This document shows positions 35,739 to 44,016 of a DNA stretch of 64,000 nucleotides, piece by piece. Position numbers and translations under genes: made by a program. The notes under the pieces are model-generated. The model saw nothing but the letters and a program-made list of their open reading frames with translations, did not search any database and was not told where the DNA came from. The DNA is taken from assembly GCA_900551115.1 (NCBI GenBank), contig URUY01000008.1:56580-120579 (forward strand), written 5' to 3'. Numbering within the stretch: the stretch's first letter is position 1; each line of letters begins with the position of its first letter. The stretch is from an uncultured Lachnospiraceae bacterium (lineage in GTDB: Bacteria > Bacillota > Clostridia > Lachnospirales > Lachnospiraceae).

Positions 35739-36317
35739 ATGAACTGCGCAACAAACAAACAACAAGCTTCCCACAGATGGAATACAAAAACCCTTGTCAT
35801 GATTGGCATGATGACAGCTCTTACCTGTGTTTTGGGACCGTTTTCCGTCCCGCTTCCGTTCAGTCCCGTTCCGCTTTCCCTGACCTCACTGGTTATTTAT
35901 TTTTCCGTATATGTACTTGGCATGAGGGGCGGCACCCTAAGCTGTATTATCTATGCTCTTTTAGGCTTGGCGGGTATGCCTGTATTTTCCGGCTTCACCG
36001 GTGGTCCGGGCAAGCTCTTCGGTCCTACGGGCGGATATATCATCGGCTTTATTTTTATGGCGCTTATCTGTGGCGTTTTTATAGACAGATGGCCGGATAA
36101 ATGGTATCTGTGTTTTGGCGGCATGCTGCTTGGTACAGTTGCCTGTTATATTTTCGGCAGCTCCTGGCTGGCTTATCAAAACAACCTGACTTTTTTTGCA
36201 GCGCTGATGGCCGGTGTTATCCCCTTTATTCCGGGTGATTTGATAAAAATGATCCTTGCACTGCTCTTAGGTACGGCTCTCCGCAAGGCTCTTATTCGCG
36301 CCCGGCTGATTGGCTGA
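35739..36317 (+). CDS. bioY: Biotin transporter BioY (ECF substrate-binding component)
   Basis: The substrate-binding membrane subunit of an ECF biotin importer. The 192-residue protein has six helices. The block FSVPLPFSPVPLSLTSLVIY, then GGPGKLFGPTGGYIIGFIFM, is the BioY signature. A TTG at 35727 is in frame, but it sits within two bases of the AAAGGA site; the ATG at 35739 is the better start. The shared ECF energising genes are not in the window. The gene's 3' end overlaps the convergent GGDEF gene by 26 bases. Confidence 0.94.
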   Translation: MNCATNKQQASHRWNTKTLVMIGMMTALTCVLGPFSVPLPFSPVPLSLTSLVIYFSVYVLGMRGGTLSCIIYALLGLAGMPVFSGFTGGPGKLFGPTGGYIIGFIFMALICGVFIDRWPDKWYLCFGGMLLGTVACYIFGSSWLAYQNNLTFFAALMAGVIPFIPGDLIKMILALLLGTALRKALIRARLIG

Positions 36318-37920
36318 GTTTTATATTCTTTTTCGCTTTCATTTCCAGTTTTTTTGCATACATTTGAGCATCTGCTTCATTGAATAAATCCTGACTGCTC
36401 AAGCTCCTGTCACGCTGTATAGCATACCCATATGCTATCTCTATGGGAATTTTTCTTCCTTTGTTTTGCTCTTCCAAAATCTGCTCAAATCTTTGAATAC
36501 CGGCTCGGATTTTTTCTTCTGAGACGGTATTCAGGATGACTGCGAATTCATCCCCTCCGACTCTGTAGCACCATCCCAATCCTGCAAAGGCTTCTAATAT
36601 ACACTTTGCAGCATCTACTATCAGCTTATCGCCTTCCTGATGTCCATACTCATCATTTGCATTTTTCAGATTGTTAATATCTAACACGATACAGCCTTTA
36701 TTCTTCTGTCCGGTTCCGGTTTCCTGCTGTTTGGTAAATGCCACCCGGTTTCCCATTTGTGTCATAATATCCTTGTGCGCAATTTCCCTGTATTCCGCTG
36801 CTTTTGCGCTGGTCACAAGATAATAACGCAGCCGCTCCAATGCCGCTCCAACCAGGCATACTCCAAAAAGTAAAATGCCGATACCATAAAACAGTGAATA
36901 GGGAGAAAAAATATTGCTGAAAAAAAAGCCAAAGGCAATACCGCCAAATGCAATCAGTGCAGCAAGTCCTGCCAATATCATTTTCATCTCTCTGTTTTTG
37001 TACTTGTGGATTTCCTCCACCCCAATTTTTAAAACTGCGACTATAGACACTACTATTAAAATATGGACACCTAACAACGTCTGCTGCAGAGAAGCTATCC
37101 GAAAAAGATATAAGAATATGCACACTGCCGTATATGCGAGATGCAGCCTGCCCAGTATTATAATCATCTTTTTCCTGTAAATCATCATTTTCCCGATAAA
37201 CCTTAAAAGAAAATATGGCATGAGCATAAAGGAAACAAAGGAAATAAGCTCTATCACTGCTACTCTGCCGGTAATAAACTGCATCAAGTCAGAGTCCGTT
37301 ATCAGCCAGATGCCCGCAATGAAAATGTAAGTACCAAGATAAGCTATTCCCTTCCATACGTCCGTAACCAGCTTTCTGCGCAGAATCACAGCCCCCAAAC
37401 AGATAACCACACCTGATAAAATCATAATGCAGCCTTCCAGCGGCACATATACATTTTCTCTTAAAATTTTCAGAAATACTGTATTTTTATCGCCCAGATA
37501 AACCGTCTTGTCAATTGCCGGAGCATAGCCCGAGCCATAATAGGACAGCCGTACCGTAAGCATTCTGCCGGCAGCGTTTTCCGGCAATTCTATCCATTTC
37601 CAACACTCACCTTGTTCTCTGAACTCATCATGGTATCTATATATTTCTTCCTGTCCCAACAGCACGGATACGGCAGAATGATAGCCGTTTATACCCAGTA
37701 CGATTTCTTCTCCAATGCTTTCAGGAATCTGACAGCTATACTCGTAGTAACCTTTTTCTTCATTTATACCAACCGTTTCTTTCCATTGGCTATTCGCTGC
37801 AATCCTCTCTTCTGAGGGCAGAATCCGCGCAATCGGATCAACTGTAAATGCTTTTATTAATGCTGCCAATATCAGGAATACCAATATAAAATGTAATATT
37901 CTCTGCATTTGACCCTTCAT
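36292..37920 (-). CDS. GGDEF protein with 7TM-type sensor
   Basis: A probable membrane diguanylate cyclase of 542 residues. A first membrane helix (about 5-25) is followed by an extracytoplasmic beta-rich domain (about 30-165; it resembles the 7TMR-DISM sugar-binding-like domain), then about seven helices (about 170-385), and a C-terminal GGDEF domain with RVGGDEFAVIL near residue 452-460. No RxxD inhibitory site is visible. The frame runs upstream to 38151, but GAGGATTAAG before the ATG at 37920 and the membrane segment favour this start. It follows an unknown gene by 55 bases. The signal it senses is unknown. Confidence 0.85.
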   Translation of the reverse strand: MKGQMQRILHFILVFLILAALIKAFTVDPIARILPSEERIAANSQWKETVGINEEKGYYEYSCQIPESIGEEIVLGINGYHSAVSVLLGQEEIYRYHDEFREQGECWKWIELPENAAGRMLTVRLSYYGSGYAPAIDKTVYLGDKNTVFLKILRENVYVPLEGCIMILSGVVICLGAVILRRKLVTDVWKGIAYLGTYIFIAGIWLITDSDLMQFITGRVAVIELISFVSFMLMPYFLLRFIGKMMIYRKKMIIILGRLHLAYTAVCIFLYLFRIASLQQTLLGVHILIVVSIVAVLKIGVEEIHKYKNREMKMILAGLAALIAFGGIAFGFFFSNIFSPYSLFYGIGILLFGVCLVGAALERLRYYLVTSAKAAEYREIAHKDIMTQMGNRVAFTKQQETGTGQKNKGCIVLDINNLKNANDEYGHQEGDKLIVDAAKCILEAFAGLGWCYRVGGDEFAVILNTVSEEKIRAGIQRFEQILEEQNKGRKIPIEIAYGYAIQRDRSLSSQDLFNEADAQMYAKKLEMKAKKNIKLSQSAGRE

Positions 37921-37975
37921 CTTAATCCTCATTTCCGAACGAAAACAAATAGTTTCCTCTTTTTGTATAAAAATA

Positions 37976-38680
37976 TTATGAAGCACTGCCGGACAGGGAA
38001 AGTCCCGTCTCTTTTTCAAATGCTTCCGCCCAGTCTGCATCACAATAAAAAACAATGCATTCCTGATATCCGTCACTTGCAAAAAACAGCTGCTTTCCGT
38101 TACCGCCAGCCATGATAATTTTATTAAGCTCATCTGCAACACTAAAATCAAACCAGTCGCTCATGGCTTCTGCTTCCAAAGTATAGGAATTACCATTCCA
38201 CTGAAAGCTCACAGTTCGCCTGCCGGTACCTTCCTCCCAATCAACACCGCTTGTATCTTCCTGTATATCAGTAAAAACAAGCTCTTCGCCACCGATGGCA
38301 GATATTCCCCGGAGGAAATTGGTGTACATATTTCCTACGTCAAACACTTCTGCATCGAAGCTATAGACTCCATTCTCAGAGGGTGTAAATTCCCAGGTGT
38401 CATAATTTATCGTACCGCTGCCAAGTACGGATAATAAAGTTGCTGTCTTGTCAAAAAGAATCTCCGGAGGCAGCTTTGCATACCCCTCCTCCAGTTCATT
38501 AAGCATTTCATCCGTGATTCCGGATATTCCGTATTTCTTCAGTATTTCAGCAATACAAGCATAGGATTTTTGTTCTTCGTTCATAGTATTCTTTCCTCCG
38601 TCCTTCAATCTGAGTGAAACAGGCAGCAATAAAACCAGCACAAGCATAACTACAATTCCTGCAACTACTTTTTTCTTCAT
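37976..38680 (-). CDS. Membrane-anchored protein of unknown function
   Basis: A 234-residue protein with one N-terminal helix (about residues 5-22, VVAGIVVMLVLVLLLPVSL) and a soluble acidic domain outside the membrane. The N-terminal soluble part looks helical (AEILKKYGISGITDEMLNEL); the C-terminal part looks beta-rich (VYSFDAEVFDVGNMYTNFLRG). No cysteine pair or catalytic motif is visible. I do not recognise the family. It is upstream of the GGDEF protein on the same strand, under a clear promoter at 38746-38774, so the pair may work together, with this protein as an outside partner of the sensor. That role is inference. Confidence 0.72.
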   Translation of the reverse strand: MKKKVVAGIVVMLVLVLLLPVSLRLKDGGKNTMNEEQKSYACIAEILKKYGISGITDEMLNELEEGYAKLPPEILFDKTATLLSVLGSGTINYDTWEFTPSENGVYSFDAEVFDVGNMYTNFLRGISAIGGEELVFTDIQEDTSGVDWEEGTGRRTVSFQWNGNSYTLEAEAMSDWFDFSVADELNKIIMAGGNGKQLFFASDGYQECIVFYCDADWAEAFEKETGLSLSGSAS

Positions 38681-38732
38681 GATTATTTGTATTCCTCACT
38701 TTTTTTGCTATTGAGCATATTGGAACAATTAA

Positions 38733-38774
38733 ATTGTACGCCTGTATTGTACGCCTGTATATATTCATTGTCAA
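38733..38774 (-). promoter_or_regulatory. Promoter with duplicated -10 region
   Basis: On the minus strand, TTGACA (38769-38774), 17 bases and TACAAT (38746-38751). A 13-base tandem direct repeat (ATTGTACGCCTGT on the plus strand, 38733-38745 and 38746-38758) copies the -10 hexamer, so a second TACAAT lies 13 bases downstream. The repeat may be a binding site or a slippage product. Confidence 0.78.
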
Positions 38775-38783
38775 ACAAACTTC

Positions 38784-38811
38784 TTGACATTTCCCGTTTT
38801 TTCAGTATAAT
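38784..38811 (+). promoter_or_regulatory. Promoter of the queT leader
   Basis: TTGACA (38784-38789), 16 bases and TATAAT (38806-38811), both perfect. It diverges from the promoter at 38746-38774; the two -35 elements are only 9 bases apart. Confidence 0.86.
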
Positions 38812-38820
38812 AAACATTCG

Positions 38821-38918
38821 GAAAAGCCCTAAAAATAAGGTCTTATGGGCAGTGTGCAGATTTTGCACCCCAAACCGAGTGTTCGAGACCTTCCACTCGT
38901 AAAACAAAACTAAAGGAG
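38821..38918 (+). ncRNA. Structured leader of queT, candidate preQ1-type riboswitch
   Basis: Three hairpins lie between the promoter and the ATG. Hairpin 1: GCCC (38826-38829) with GGGC (38847-38850). Hairpin 2: GTGCA with TGCAC (38854-38868). Hairpin 3: CGAGTG (38876-38881) with CACTCG (38894-38899). The loop of hairpin 1 contains AAGGTCT (38837-38843), the exact complement of AGACCTT (38886-38892) in the loop of hairpin 3, a predicted 7-bp loop-loop contact. AAAGGAG follows at 38912. queT genes are known targets of preQ1 riboswitches, but I cannot assign a known class. Confidence 0.6.
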
Positions 38919-38925
38919 AACAAAA

Positions 38926-39441
38926 ATGAAAAACCAAAAAGTACTGTTTCTGACACAGGCAGCTATGATTGCTGCTCTCTATGTGGTATTGACCTTTGTT
39001 GCCAATGCCTTCAGACTGGCTTCAGGAGCCATTCAGGTACGTCTCTCTGAGATGCTCGCCATTCTTCCTTTTTTTACACCAGCCGCAATTCCCGGCGTGT
39101 ATATCGGATGCCTTTTGGCAAACCTTCTGACCGGCGCATGTCTTTTGGACATTCTGGTGGGAAGCCTCGCCTCCCTTATCGGCGCACTGGGGGCTTATGC
39201 GCTGCGCAGATGGAAATGGGCTGTTCCGTTACCCACTATTTTAGCCAATGCCCTTATCGTTCCTTTTGTCCTGATTCACGGCTACGGTGTACCTGACGCC
39301 TGGTGGTATCTGGTTCTGACAGTGGGCGCCGGAGAAGTGATTTCCTGCGGAATCCTCGGCATGATACTGCTTTTTTCCTTACAGAAATATGCGGTGCGCA
39401 TTTTCGGTACGTCACACAAATCATCACCGATTTCCCGATAG
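38926..39441 (+). CDS. queT: Queuosine precursor ECF transporter QueT
   Basis: The substrate-binding membrane subunit for import of a queuosine precursor such as preQ1 (a family role). The 171-residue protein has about five or six helices, and the blocks QVRLSEMLAILPFFTPAAIP and GCLLANLLTGACLLDILVGS are typical of the QueT (DUF988) family. AAAGGAGAACAAAA precedes the ATG. The structured leader suggests control by a small molecule, most likely the transported base. A terminator follows at 39481. Confidence 0.9.
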   Translation: MKNQKVLFLTQAAMIAALYVVLTFVANAFRLASGAIQVRLSEMLAILPFFTPAAIPGVYIGCLLANLLTGACLLDILVGSLASLIGALGAYALRRWKWAVPLPTILANALIVPFVLIHGYGVPDAWWYLVLTVGAGEVISCGILGMILLFSLQKYAVRIFGTSHKSSPISR

Positions 39442-39480
39442 CTTTTAAAATTGCAATAAAACAGAAGCATATACGGCAGC

Positions 39481-39520
39481 AAAAAAGGATTCCCGAAGTT
39501 TTGGAATCCTTTTTTGTTTT
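39481..39520. terminator. Bidirectional terminator between queT and the DUF4097 gene
   Basis: AAAAAAGGATTCC and GGAATCCTTTTTT pair perfectly around a 9-base loop. The A-run and T-run allow it to act on both convergent transcripts; it touches the end of the minus-strand gene. Confidence 0.9.
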
Positions 39521-40383
39521 TAATTAAATATAGAAATATCACCGCTGACTGCAGATGCAGAAAGTGTGGGAACGTCCGCCCTATTTAAAGAAGATACTCC
39601 GACTGCAGCCTCTATCTTGCGGCTACTTTCACTCAGTACATTCATATCCCGCACATGCACGGACAAGTCCCCGCTGGTGGTTGCTGCCGTTATTCTGTAA
39701 GAATTGCCGCATGCCATTCTGATATCCAAATCTCCGCTTATACTGGATATTTCTATATCCTGTGCTATTTTTTCAAATCTCGCATCAATATCACCGCTTA
39801 CCGTATCCAACGCGGTCTTTCCCGACAAACCTGCAACATCTATGTCACCGCTCACCGTCTGCACATGGATATCACCGCTGCCGCCTCCGATTTCCACATC
39901 TCCGCTGGTGCTGAAAAACTGTCTGTCTCCCCAAACTTCCTCCGCATCAATATCACCGCTCTTTGTTTCAACCAGGAAATGTTCTGCCGCGATTCTGCCG
40001 ATTTCAATATCTCCGCTTGCGGTTTTGAGCTGAAGATTTGCAACTTTCCAATCACCGCTTATATCAATATCGCCGCTTGCGGTTTCTGCATATATCTGCC
40101 CTGAAAAACCCGTCGGCACGTAAAACTCCATTCTTTCGCTGCCGCCGCCCTCACTAAACAGGTTCAGTGTAACATACGGATGCATGTCTGCTTCAAAATA
40201 CAGGGCATCTCCTCGTTTTTCCACATGTGCAATCTCCGTATTCGGTGCCAGATACTCCTCCAGTGTCAATTCACTGCCACCATGGAAAAATATAATATCA
40301 TGAAAACTGCCCATTATCCATATCGTACGAATGCCTTCCAGTGAAAAGTTCCTGTTCCCCTTCATCTGCGTTTTCCCAAACAT
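39520..40383 (-). CDS. DUF4097-type beta-repeat protein
   Basis: A 287-residue protein made almost wholly of short beta repeats containing SGDI(D/E)I, for example ETASGDIDISGDW, KTASGDIEIGRI, ETKSGDIDAEEV and TVSGDIDVAGL. This fits the DUF4097 (putative adhesin-like) family, which forms a beta helix. There is no signal peptide or membrane helix. The gene starts two bases after the membrane-tethered XRE regulator, so the two are translated together. DUF4097 proteins in Firmicutes often accompany PadR or XRE regulators, but the role is not known; a stabilising or inhibitory partner of the regulator is possible. Confidence 0.85.
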   Translation of the reverse strand: MFGKTQMKGNRNFSLEGIRTIWIMGSFHDIIFFHGGSELTLEEYLAPNTEIAHVEKRGDALYFEADMHPYVTLNLFSEGGGSERMEFYVPTGFSGQIYAETASGDIDISGDWKVANLQLKTASGDIEIGRIAAEHFLVETKSGDIDAEEVWGDRQFFSTSGDVEIGGGSGDIHVQTVSGDIDVAGLSGKTALDTVSGDIDARFEKIAQDIEISSISGDLDIRMACGNSYRITAATTSGDLSVHVRDMNVLSESSRKIEAAVGVSSLNRADVPTLSASAVSGDISIFN

Positions 40384-40384
40384 A

Positions 40385-41302
40385 TTATTCTTCCTCCCCA
40401 GCTTCCCTGTAATTGACAGTTTCTTCCCGTTGCTGCTTTTTCCACCTTCTGTGGCGAAGCACGGATTTTATATAGGAAACCAACGAATAATAGAGCGGTA
40501 TGGTTAAAAATGCTATCCAGCCCATCCAGTTGCCGGTAAAGATTCCAAGTGCAAGGAAAAACAATATAGTTACCATGGGATACGCAAAACGGCTTGCATT
40601 ACGTCTTTCAACAGCCTTCACGAGGCTTTCAAAAATTGGTATCAGGAAAAACAAAAGCCAACCCGGATGCCACGCCTGATAGAAAATGCCCACCAAAAGA
40701 TAAGCAATGCAAACGATAAGACCTATAGGAAAGTACAGTTTGGGTTCCCGCTTACAGCACCTGCCCCTGTTTGTGGAAAACACCTCTTCGCCGTCTTCTC
40801 TGATATGGATGCCGTCCCACCCCACCTTGACAGAGTCTCCGCTGCCTTCCTGTACATGAATGCCATGCCAGTCAATATGCACCTCATCCTCACCGTCCAT
40901 TACGTGGATACCGTCTTTTCCAATATGAACATTGCTTCCCCGCCCATACTCATATGTCCTGCCGCCTTCGGCTGATTCCTCGCCATTCTGAAAGCCGGAA
41001 CCATCTTCTGCTGTTCCGCTTCCCTCTTCTTTGTACCTTTCACTGCCGGGTGCATCATCACAGCCTTCCTCCGCTGCAGTATCCGGCCTCGGAATTTCAT
41101 CTTCTGTCTGCAGAAGCTCATCTAAAGATACGCCGTAAAGTCTTGCCAGTAAAATCAGGTTATCCGTATCCGGTGACGCTTCCGCACGCTCCCACTTGCT
41201 GACAGCCTGACGGCTGATGCCCAGCTTTTCCGCCAGTGCTTCCTGTGACAGATTATTTTGTTTTCTTAAATTTACCAAACGATTTGCAATTTCTATATTC
41301 AT
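40385..41302 (-). CDS. XRE-family regulator with C-terminal membrane helices
   Basis: A 305-residue protein. The N-terminal HTH (residues 1-65) reads NLRKQNNLSQEALAEKLGIS and then RQAVSKWERAEASPD. An acidic linker (about 75-130) leads to three repeats of a (D/H)GIH(V/I) unit (about 140-185: IGKDGIHV, IDWHGIHV, VGWDGIHI). The C-terminus (about 200-300) has three or four membrane helices. GAGGGAGCTGC precedes the ATG at 41302; an in-frame extension to 41341 lacks a site. This is a one-component regulator fixed to the membrane. It heads a two-gene operon with the DUF4097 protein, whose beta repeats its own middle repeats loosely resemble. Confidence 0.86.
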   Translation of the reverse strand: MNIEIANRLVNLRKQNNLSQEALAEKLGISRQAVSKWERAEASPDTDNLILLARLYGVSLDELLQTEDEIPRPDTAAEEGCDDAPGSERYKEEGSGTAEDGSGFQNGEESAEGGRTYEYGRGSNVHIGKDGIHVMDGEDEVHIDWHGIHVQEGSGDSVKVGWDGIHIREDGEEVFSTNRGRCCKREPKLYFPIGLIVCIAYLLVGIFYQAWHPGWLLFFLIPIFESLVKAVERRNASRFAYPMVTILFFLALGIFTGNWMGWIAFLTIPLYYSLVSYIKSVLRHRRWKKQQREETVNYREAGEEE

Positions 41303-41493
41303 GCAGCTCCCTCTTTCCTCGCGTGTCAGTATGATGTACATCAGTCCGCTTATTTTTGTTCACAGTATAAAAAATCCCGTCCGGTTGCACCATACATTCT
41401 GGTTTTCATTTTAAATTTAAGGGGAAACTAACGGTTGCAATCCACTGTTTACAGGCTTTTTTTAGTCATTTTCCCAGTATAAAATGACACATG

Positions 41494-44016
41494 CTATTTT
41501 ATATAGGTAATAAAGCAGTTTCCGTTTTCTGAAAACCATTCTGCAGAATCGTTCATTCCCGCCTTATAAACAGTACCGCTCTCAGGGTCCATCAGTACAA
41601 TATTGTATTCATTAAAGCCGATAATCAATACTGCCCCGCCGTCATTTAAGGTAGCCAGCACCGGAATATCATAGTTTACATAATACAGAACCGCATCCAA
41701 AGAACAGCCCTTCAAATCCAATACCTGAACTTCCTCCAGGTTGCTTTCCAATATGGAAACAGCCGTTTCTCCCGAAGCCAGCAGATATTCCGAATTACGG
41801 ATTATGCCTTCATATTTGAGTATAGTATCCAGACATACAGCCAGACTGTCCTTTTCTTCTGTTACAGAAGCCGCTTCAATAGCCATAATCTGATTTCTGA
41901 TCACGCGATTGCCTCTTAACCACACATAGCTTCCGCTGTCATTCATGACTATACCTGCTTTTTCTTCTGCCAGCATAATAGCCTGTGCAGGATTTCTGTA
42001 AATACCTGCAATTCCCTCAGGTCCGTAGACATAGTACCTGTCGGCCTTATTTTCCGAGGAAAGCACAAGCTCTCTTCCTCCCTCGTACAAAACCTCCTTA
42101 GGCGTAAGAATCTGAATAGACTTTGCGTCAATATCCTTTTTCACCGTTATCTGAATAAATTTTCCGTAATTTTCCGTAATAACCGGCTGTATCATATTTT
42201 TGCCGGTTGTTTCCGGACTGTTGTTCATAATATGCTCCTGCGTTGTCTCTTCATATACGCCATCCTCAAGCTTTACCATTCTGTCTAGGGTAATCTGGTT
42301 GTTATGCATACTGCAGCCGGTGACATACACCCCCTCCTGCTCATAGGACTTCAGTATTTTTCCTGCGGCATCCTGAATATATACCCCATACATGGGAAAA
42401 ACGGTTCTGCCTGTGCTGTCCGTCACCACATCTTCCTTTCGGGCAATTCCATAGACCAAATCTTCCCCCATAAATCCCAGGGGCATGATATATTCATCTG
42501 ACCCGGCACTGATTGTCAGCTTCTCCCGGCTTTCCAGATTCATCAAAACCAGTTCTTTGGTTTCGTACAGACTGCCGCCCTTCTGCCATACCGCCATCTT
42601 ATTGCTGTCCGATACCCTCATGCTGTCATCCTGGGTTATTTCCAGAATACAGCTATAGGTTTTCTCCAGCAGATTGATTTCATATGCAGAATCCTCCAGC
42701 ACCAAATAAAGATAGTTTTCGTTGTTTAAATAAAGAAGCTGTTCTATTTCCGCTTTTAAAATCTGACAGGTCTTGTCATAAGGAATATAAAGAGCCTCTT
42801 CTATTGTATTAAATACGCTGTCATAGTAATAAAGCCCAATTCCCACTTCTCCCTCATGTCTTCCCCTGTTCATATAGCCGTACACAATAAATTGAATATT
42901 GCCGCCCTCATCAATATTCAGCACCTTGATACCATGCTGATTATACAGGGTCCTGCGGTCTCCGTTCATTTTATCATAGAAACCAAAAACCACTGCCATT
43001 TTATTGGTTGTTACATTATAGCTGTAAAGCCGGTTCTGTACTTCAAATGCAAAAACATTACCGTCCTCACTTTCAAAGATGGGCAGATTTTCGTCCTCCA
43101 CACCCAGCATAATCTTGTCATTTACATAAATATCATCCTGTGCATCCAAAAAGCTGTTCATGGTACGGGTATAATCCAAAAGATAAATCCGGTCTGTCGT
43201 ATAACGGAGCCTGTAATACTCCTCTACATAAAAATATTTTTTGTCATTCCCCGTTTGGGTGGATACAATATAATTTGACGTTATACTGGCTGTCTGTACA
43301 GCAAGCTCCGTCACATTCCACACAGGCTCCGTTTCTCTTTTAACAGAAAGATTTCCCCATGAAACCTGATTTAAGCTGCAATGGATATCGACCTTATACA
43401 GGGTAGAATTATCCCCTTCTGAGTTTGTCTCCATATACCTCGCCAAATCCTTAGCGGCTTCCTTATCAAAGGTTTTTTCATGAAAAGAACCGGCAAAAGC
43501 AAGCTTTTCCGCCAAATGATAGTCCTCTGCCCACACAATCCGGGTATAATAACGGACAGTTTTTCCTTCTTCTGTCTGAAGCAGTATTACCAACGCATAT
43601 TCCGTATCTGCTTCAATCAAATCCTTTACCGTAATTTTTCCGGCAATCCTGTCGGCAGCTCTTTCAAACTCCGTCACCTGTGTGCTTTCTATGAGACGCT
43701 CTCCGTCCACGCTGCGCACCTCATAGGATATGCCGCTGACAGAATGTCCATAGGTATCAATTGTAAATTCTGTCGAACGTCCTGTATCCAACGCCGTTAT
43801 GGTATCCCGCATATAGGCAGTATCCATCGCCTGCACATATCCGTGCAGTTCATTGTAGGCATTCCCCTCCATTCCCATATAAACAACGGGAAAGCTTGCC
43901 GGAGCCATCTCCACCGTCAGGTCATTGTTTCCTTTATTCATAATTTTGCTGATTACAATAACAGCAACCAAAAAAGTAAGAGCAAAAACAGCGCCCTTTA
44001 ATATTACTTTCTTCAT
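41494..44016 (-). CDS. 840-residue exported protein with propeller-like region and C39-like end
   Basis: An N-terminal membrane helix (about residues 5-25) is followed by a beta-rich domain (about 40-160), then a long region (about 230-600) of repeated strands such as LYSYNVTTNKMAVVFGFYDK and YLVLEDSAYEINLLEKTYSC that resembles a beta propeller. The last 80 residues (VLYYVNYDIPVLATLNDG, then IIGFNEYNIVLMDP) look like a C39-type papain-like fold, but the usual catalytic histidine before the VLI strand is replaced by alanine, so I expect it to be inactive. The ATG overlaps the upstream methyltransferase stop by four bases (ATGA). I do not recognise a named family. The role is unknown; a surface sensor or binding protein fits. 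Confidence 0.75.
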   Translation of the reverse strand: MKKVILKGAVFALTFLVAVIVISKIMNKGNNDLTVEMAPASFPVVYMGMEGNAYNELHGYVQAMDTAYMRDTITALDTGRSTEFTIDTYGHSVSGISYEVRSVDGERLIESTQVTEFERAADRIAGKITVKDLIEADTEYALVILLQTEEGKTVRYYTRIVWAEDYHLAEKLAFAGSFHEKTFDKEAAKDLARYMETNSEGDNSTLYKVDIHCSLNQVSWGNLSVKRETEPVWNVTELAVQTASITSNYIVSTQTGNDKKYFYVEEYYRLRYTTDRIYLLDYTRTMNSFLDAQDDIYVNDKIMLGVEDENLPIFESEDGNVFAFEVQNRLYSYNVTTNKMAVVFGFYDKMNGDRRTLYNQHGIKVLNIDEGGNIQFIVYGYMNRGRHEGEVGIGLYYYDSVFNTIEEALYIPYDKTCQILKAEIEQLLYLNNENYLYLVLEDSAYEINLLEKTYSCILEITQDDSMRVSDSNKMAVWQKGGSLYETKELVLMNLESREKLTISAGSDEYIMPLGFMGEDLVYGIARKEDVVTDSTGRTVFPMYGVYIQDAAGKILKSYEQEGVYVTGCSMHNNQITLDRMVKLEDGVYEETTQEHIMNNSPETTGKNMIQPVITENYGKFIQITVKKDIDAKSIQILTPKEVLYEGGRELVLSSENKADRYYVYGPEGIAGIYRNPAQAIMLAEEKAGIVMNDSGSYVWLRGNRVIRNQIMAIEAASVTEEKDSLAVCLDTILKYEGIIRNSEYLLASGETAVSILESNLEEVQVLDLKGCSLDAVLYYVNYDIPVLATLNDGGAVLIIGFNEYNIVLMDPESGTVYKAGMNDSAEWFSENGNCFITYIK

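Noticed and set aside
38826..38899. A possible tRNA in the queT leader, because of GTTCGAGAC-like sequence
   Set aside because: No acceptor stem, D-arm or 7-base T-loop with a 5-bp stem can be formed; the arms instead fit three leader hairpins.
38683..38937. A minus-strand 84-residue frame across the queT promoter
   Set aside because: It crosses two promoters and the queT leader and has no start site; it is not coding.
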